64,000 bases of DNA from an uncultured Duncaniella sp. (GTDB taxonomy: Bacteria > Bacteroidota > Bacteroidia > Bacteroidales > Muribaculaceae). Below the pieces are notes generated by a model. That model was given only the letters and a program-made list of their open reading frames with translations. It was not told where the DNA came from and did no database searches. Position numbers and translations under genes: made by a program. Each line of letters begins with the position of its first letter. The first letter of the stretch is position 1. The stretch spans positions 137,386-201,385 of the forward strand of contig CAJTMH010000005.1 in assembly GCA_910577255.1 (NCBI GenBank). The letters run 5' to 3'. This document shows positions 62,100 through 64,000 of the stretch, piece after piece.

Positions 62100-62431
62100 G
62101 TTTACTTACCAACTTACGCGCCGCGAGAGGTACTGTATATGATAAGGTGTGGCGCAACCCAAAGGGCAAGCTCTCGGCAAAACTGAGGAAGATGTGCGAC
62201 AACCTCCCTCACAATCAGAGGCTGACGGTCGTGACCGTCATGCTGTCGGTCTTTGTCCTCGTCGCTTTCTTCGTGTTCGGTCATGCCTGTTACCGTATCG
62301 GGCTGGGGCACTCCCGGCAGGCGGTTGAAGTGGAGCATATCCGCTCACTGGAATTACCCGTAACAAGCAATGATGTCCAACCCTTAACCCCGTCCGCTTA
62401 TGACAATGCAGGGATGGAAAGCGAAGATTAA
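62096..62431 (+). CDS. traL: TraL, small membrane protein (DUF3989-like)
   Basis: The 111-aa protein has a basic cytosolic N-terminus, one membrane segment (VTVMLSVFVLVAFFVFGHAC, about 46-65) and a short periplasmic tail. Size, topology and place between TraK and TraM fit TraL. Its last 32 nt overlap traM. Confidence 0.85.
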   Translation: MSLLTNLRAARGTVYDKVWRNPKGKLSAKLRKMCDNLPHNQRLTVVTVMLSVFVLVAFFVFGHACYRIGLGHSRQAVEVEHIRSLELPVTSNDVQPLTPSAYDNAGMESED

Positions 62432-63596
62432 CGGCTTCTTTCAGCCGAAGTCACAGGCTGAACGGCAGAAGATGATGAAGTACGTCATCGTCATGCCGGC
62501 GGCGATACTCTGCGGAATTGTCATCCTATGGTTGCTCTATTCAAGTCTGAATAGCGATGAAGCCAAAACCGGAAATGCCTTCAACACCGAGATACCCGAC
62601 GGAGAGAACGACGGCATCAAATCCAAAGCCGAGGAATATGCGGCGGCAGAGGTGGCAAAAGAGAAAGAACAGCGGCAGGTGGCTATCGCCAATCTTGACA
62701 CTCTTTCTTCCCAGTCGCCGGATACGGTAGTTCAATCCTCTGCAATAGAAACCTCCGCCCAGACTTATCATGAAGTTCAGGCTTCACTTGATGACTTCTT
62801 CGTTCCGGAACCCACCCAATCAGCAGAGGTTGCTGAATTGCAGGCACGGATTGATGAACTTGAAGCGCAGAACGCTATGGCACAGCAATCACAGCAACCG
62901 GACCAGATGGAAATGCTTGAACGCTCCTACCAACTTGCCGCCCAATACATGGGCAACGGCAACGGTGGCAATTATCAAGCACCGCAACAGCAGGACGATG
63001 AAAAAGGGAAACGGAATGTCCAACCCGTTGCACAGGTCAGCCGCAATGTCGTGTCATCGCTCGGATCATCTTCCAACCGCTCATTCAACACTTCCGTCGG
63101 CACTAAATCGGTAACAGTAAAGAACACCATCGCCGCAGTCGTGGTCGGAAATCAGAGTGTGATTGACGGCGAGAGTGTAAAATTAAGAACTACTGAGCCG
63201 ATGTGGATTGGCAACCGCCTTATACCGCGCAATACCACTATAACGAGTAGCGGTCGTGTTCAGGGTGAACGCCTTGAAATTGAGATAACATCAATAGAGT
63301 GCGAAGGCTCAATCTACGATGTGGAGTTGCAGGTCTTTGACTCCGACGGTCAGGAGGGTATCAATATACCTCAGTCTATGGAGAGTGACGCTCTGCACGA
63401 GATTGGAGCCAATATGGGCAGCACTATGGGCAGTTCAATCAACATCTCCACCAATACCGGAGCGCAGATAGCATCTGATGTCGGGCGCGGACTGATAAAC
63501 GGCGTGTCACAATACCTCACAAAGAAGATGCGAACCGTCAAAGTACACCTCAAAGCCGGATACCGCGTGATGCTCCACCAGCCGGAAGATTTATGA
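62400..63596 (+). CDS. traM: TraM, VirB10-like channel protein
   Basis: The 398-aa protein has a short N-terminus, one membrane helix (KYVIVMPAAILCGIVILWLL, about 27-46), a Gln/Glu-rich periplasmic linker with coiled-coil (LQARIDELEAQNAMAQQSQQ), and a VirB10-type C-terminal beta domain (VTVKNTIAAVVVGNQSVIDG, MWIGNRLIPRNTTITSSGRV, TVKVHLKAGYRVMLHQ). It would link the inner and outer membranes. The start overlaps traL; an ATG at 62406 is an alternative. Confidence 0.92.
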   Translation: MTMQGWKAKINGFFQPKSQAERQKMMKYVIVMPAAILCGIVILWLLYSSLNSDEAKTGNAFNTEIPDGENDGIKSKAEEYAAAEVAKEKEQRQVAIANLDTLSSQSPDTVVQSSAIETSAQTYHEVQASLDDFFVPEPTQSAEVAELQARIDELEAQNAMAQQSQQPDQMEMLERSYQLAAQYMGNGNGGNYQAPQQQDDEKGKRNVQPVAQVSRNVVSSLGSSSNRSFNTSVGTKSVTVKNTIAAVVVGNQSVIDGESVKLRTTEPMWIGNRLIPRNTTITSSGRVQGERLEIEITSIECEGSIYDVELQVFDSDGQEGINIPQSMESDALHEIGANMGSTMGSSINISTNTGAQIASDVGRGLINGVSQYLTKKMRTVKVHLKAGYRVMLHQPEDL

Positions 63597-63655
63597 TTTT
63601 TACTCACCACATTAACCGCCTTGGCGCTTTGCCAAAGCAAAGAATCCACAATCCA

Positions 63656-64000
63656 ATGAATTTCAAATTATTTTTAGCTTCTCTCATCGCCATTATCTCA
63701 ATGGCAACCCCGGCTTTTGCCAAAGGCAAGACAGCCAAAAACACCGATAACAACGTGTCGTCAGACACCGAAACGGTAACCGAACACGACATGAACGTGT
63801 ACGGCGCGAACTACACCGACGGCGACAAGTTTGACGGTCTTACCCGCAAAGTAGGCTTTGACCGCATGATTCCTCCTCACGCACTGGAGGTTGCGTATGA
63901 GAAAACCACGCACATTATCTTCCCTTCGGAGGTCGTCTATGTTGACCTCGGCAATGAAAACCTCGTCGCCGGACTTGCCGACGGTGCGAAAAACGTGCTG
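63656..64000 (+). CDS. traN: TraN (DUF4138), VirB9-like, truncated by window end
   Basis: Only the first 115 codons are present. The product begins with a signal peptide (MNFKLFLASLIAIISMATPA, then FAKGK) and continues into a VirB9/DUF4138-like start (TTHIIFPSEVVYVDLGNENL, about 88-107). The ATG follows the leader CACCACATTAACC, a hairpin TTGGC-GCTTT-GCCAA, and ATCCACAATCCA. The gene should extend past the right edge, followed by traO and later tra genes. Confidence 0.92.
   Translation, partial: MNFKLFLASLIAIISMATPAFAKGKTAKNTDNNVSSDTETVTEHDMNVYGANYTDGDKFDGLTRKVGFDRMIPPHALEVAYEKTTHIIFPSEVVYVDLGNENLVAGLADGAKNVL

Larger units (their letters stand above)
11275..64000. mobile_element. Integrative and conjugative element (left part), integrated next to tRNA-Lys
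   Basis: Everything right of the tRNA fits a Bacteroidales ICE: tyrosine recombinase, excision/regulatory genes, NtrC-like regulator, relaxase, coupling protein, MobA, candidate oriT and a traA-traN type IV secretion operon. A polysaccharide utilization locus is carried as cargo. The exact left boundary is not proven because attR is outside the window; the tRNA 3' half is the best core candidate. The right end (traO onward) is missing. Confidence 0.88.

Noticed and set aside
1..64000. CRISPR arrays, insertion sequences, rRNA genes
   Set aside because: No regularly spaced identical repeats, transposase frames or rRNA sequence were seen. The repeats at 11341-11700 are too short and irregular for CRISPR.

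Overview
The window looks like a Bacteroidales chromosome, with a gut Muribaculaceae/Bacteroidaceae-grade genome the most likely source. Support comes from TAnnTTTG-type promoters with TTTG at -33, SusC/SusD pairs, a hybrid two-component regulator, BACON and IPT domains, Bacteroides-type tra/mob genes, and a C-terminal sorting-like tail seen in Prevotella/Muribaculaceae secreted proteins. The genus cannot be fixed from the sequence alone.

Positions 1-11275 are ordinary core chromosome. They hold a TPP-riboswitch-controlled thiamin operon (thiD, thiS, a degenerate ThiE/TenI paralogue, thiE), two conserved hypothetical genes, a Cof-type HAD phosphatase, a secreted type I pullulanase, a coiled-coil lipoprotein, rsmI, a small acidic hypothetical protein and a PBP4-type D-Ala-D-Ala carboxypeptidase. 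The stretch ends at a tRNA-Lys(UUU) gene with its own promoter and terminator.

Positions about 11275-64000 are the left part of an integrative and conjugative element (ICE) abutting tRNA-Lys; the right end lies outside the window. The order is: repeat-rich arm, tyrosine recombinase, two HTH proteins, an inactivated type IA topoisomerase-like protein, a DUF4099/DUF3945 protein, a third HTH protein, a small membrane protein and an NtrC-like regulator with a dead receiver. The cargo follows. Then come a 2009-aa methylase/MutS-I/helicase protein, DUF1896, coupling protein, relaxase, MobA, a 1-kb non-coding region with candidate oriT, and the traA-traN operon, which runs off the right edge.

The cargo (about 19.7-42.9 kb) is a polysaccharide utilization locus placed inside the ICE backbone. 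A leftward operon encodes SusC, SusD, an IPT-domain surface binding lipoprotein, a BACON-GH5 lipoprotein, a duplicated-module secreted protein, an inverting-type GH97 and a decayed gene. A divergent rightward operon encodes a hybrid two-component regulator, a GH105-DUF2264 fusion, a BNR_4-DUF4861 fusion and a GH2 enzyme. The set suggests an acidic, glucose-containing, non-sulfated heteropolysaccharide (uronyl hydrolase and lyase-like genes, no sulfatase). The substrate is inference. Hairpins bound the cargo on both sides (19628-19659 and a perfect 52-bp palindrome at 42941-42992). Many element genes share a CACCAC...ATCCACAA leader just before the start codon.
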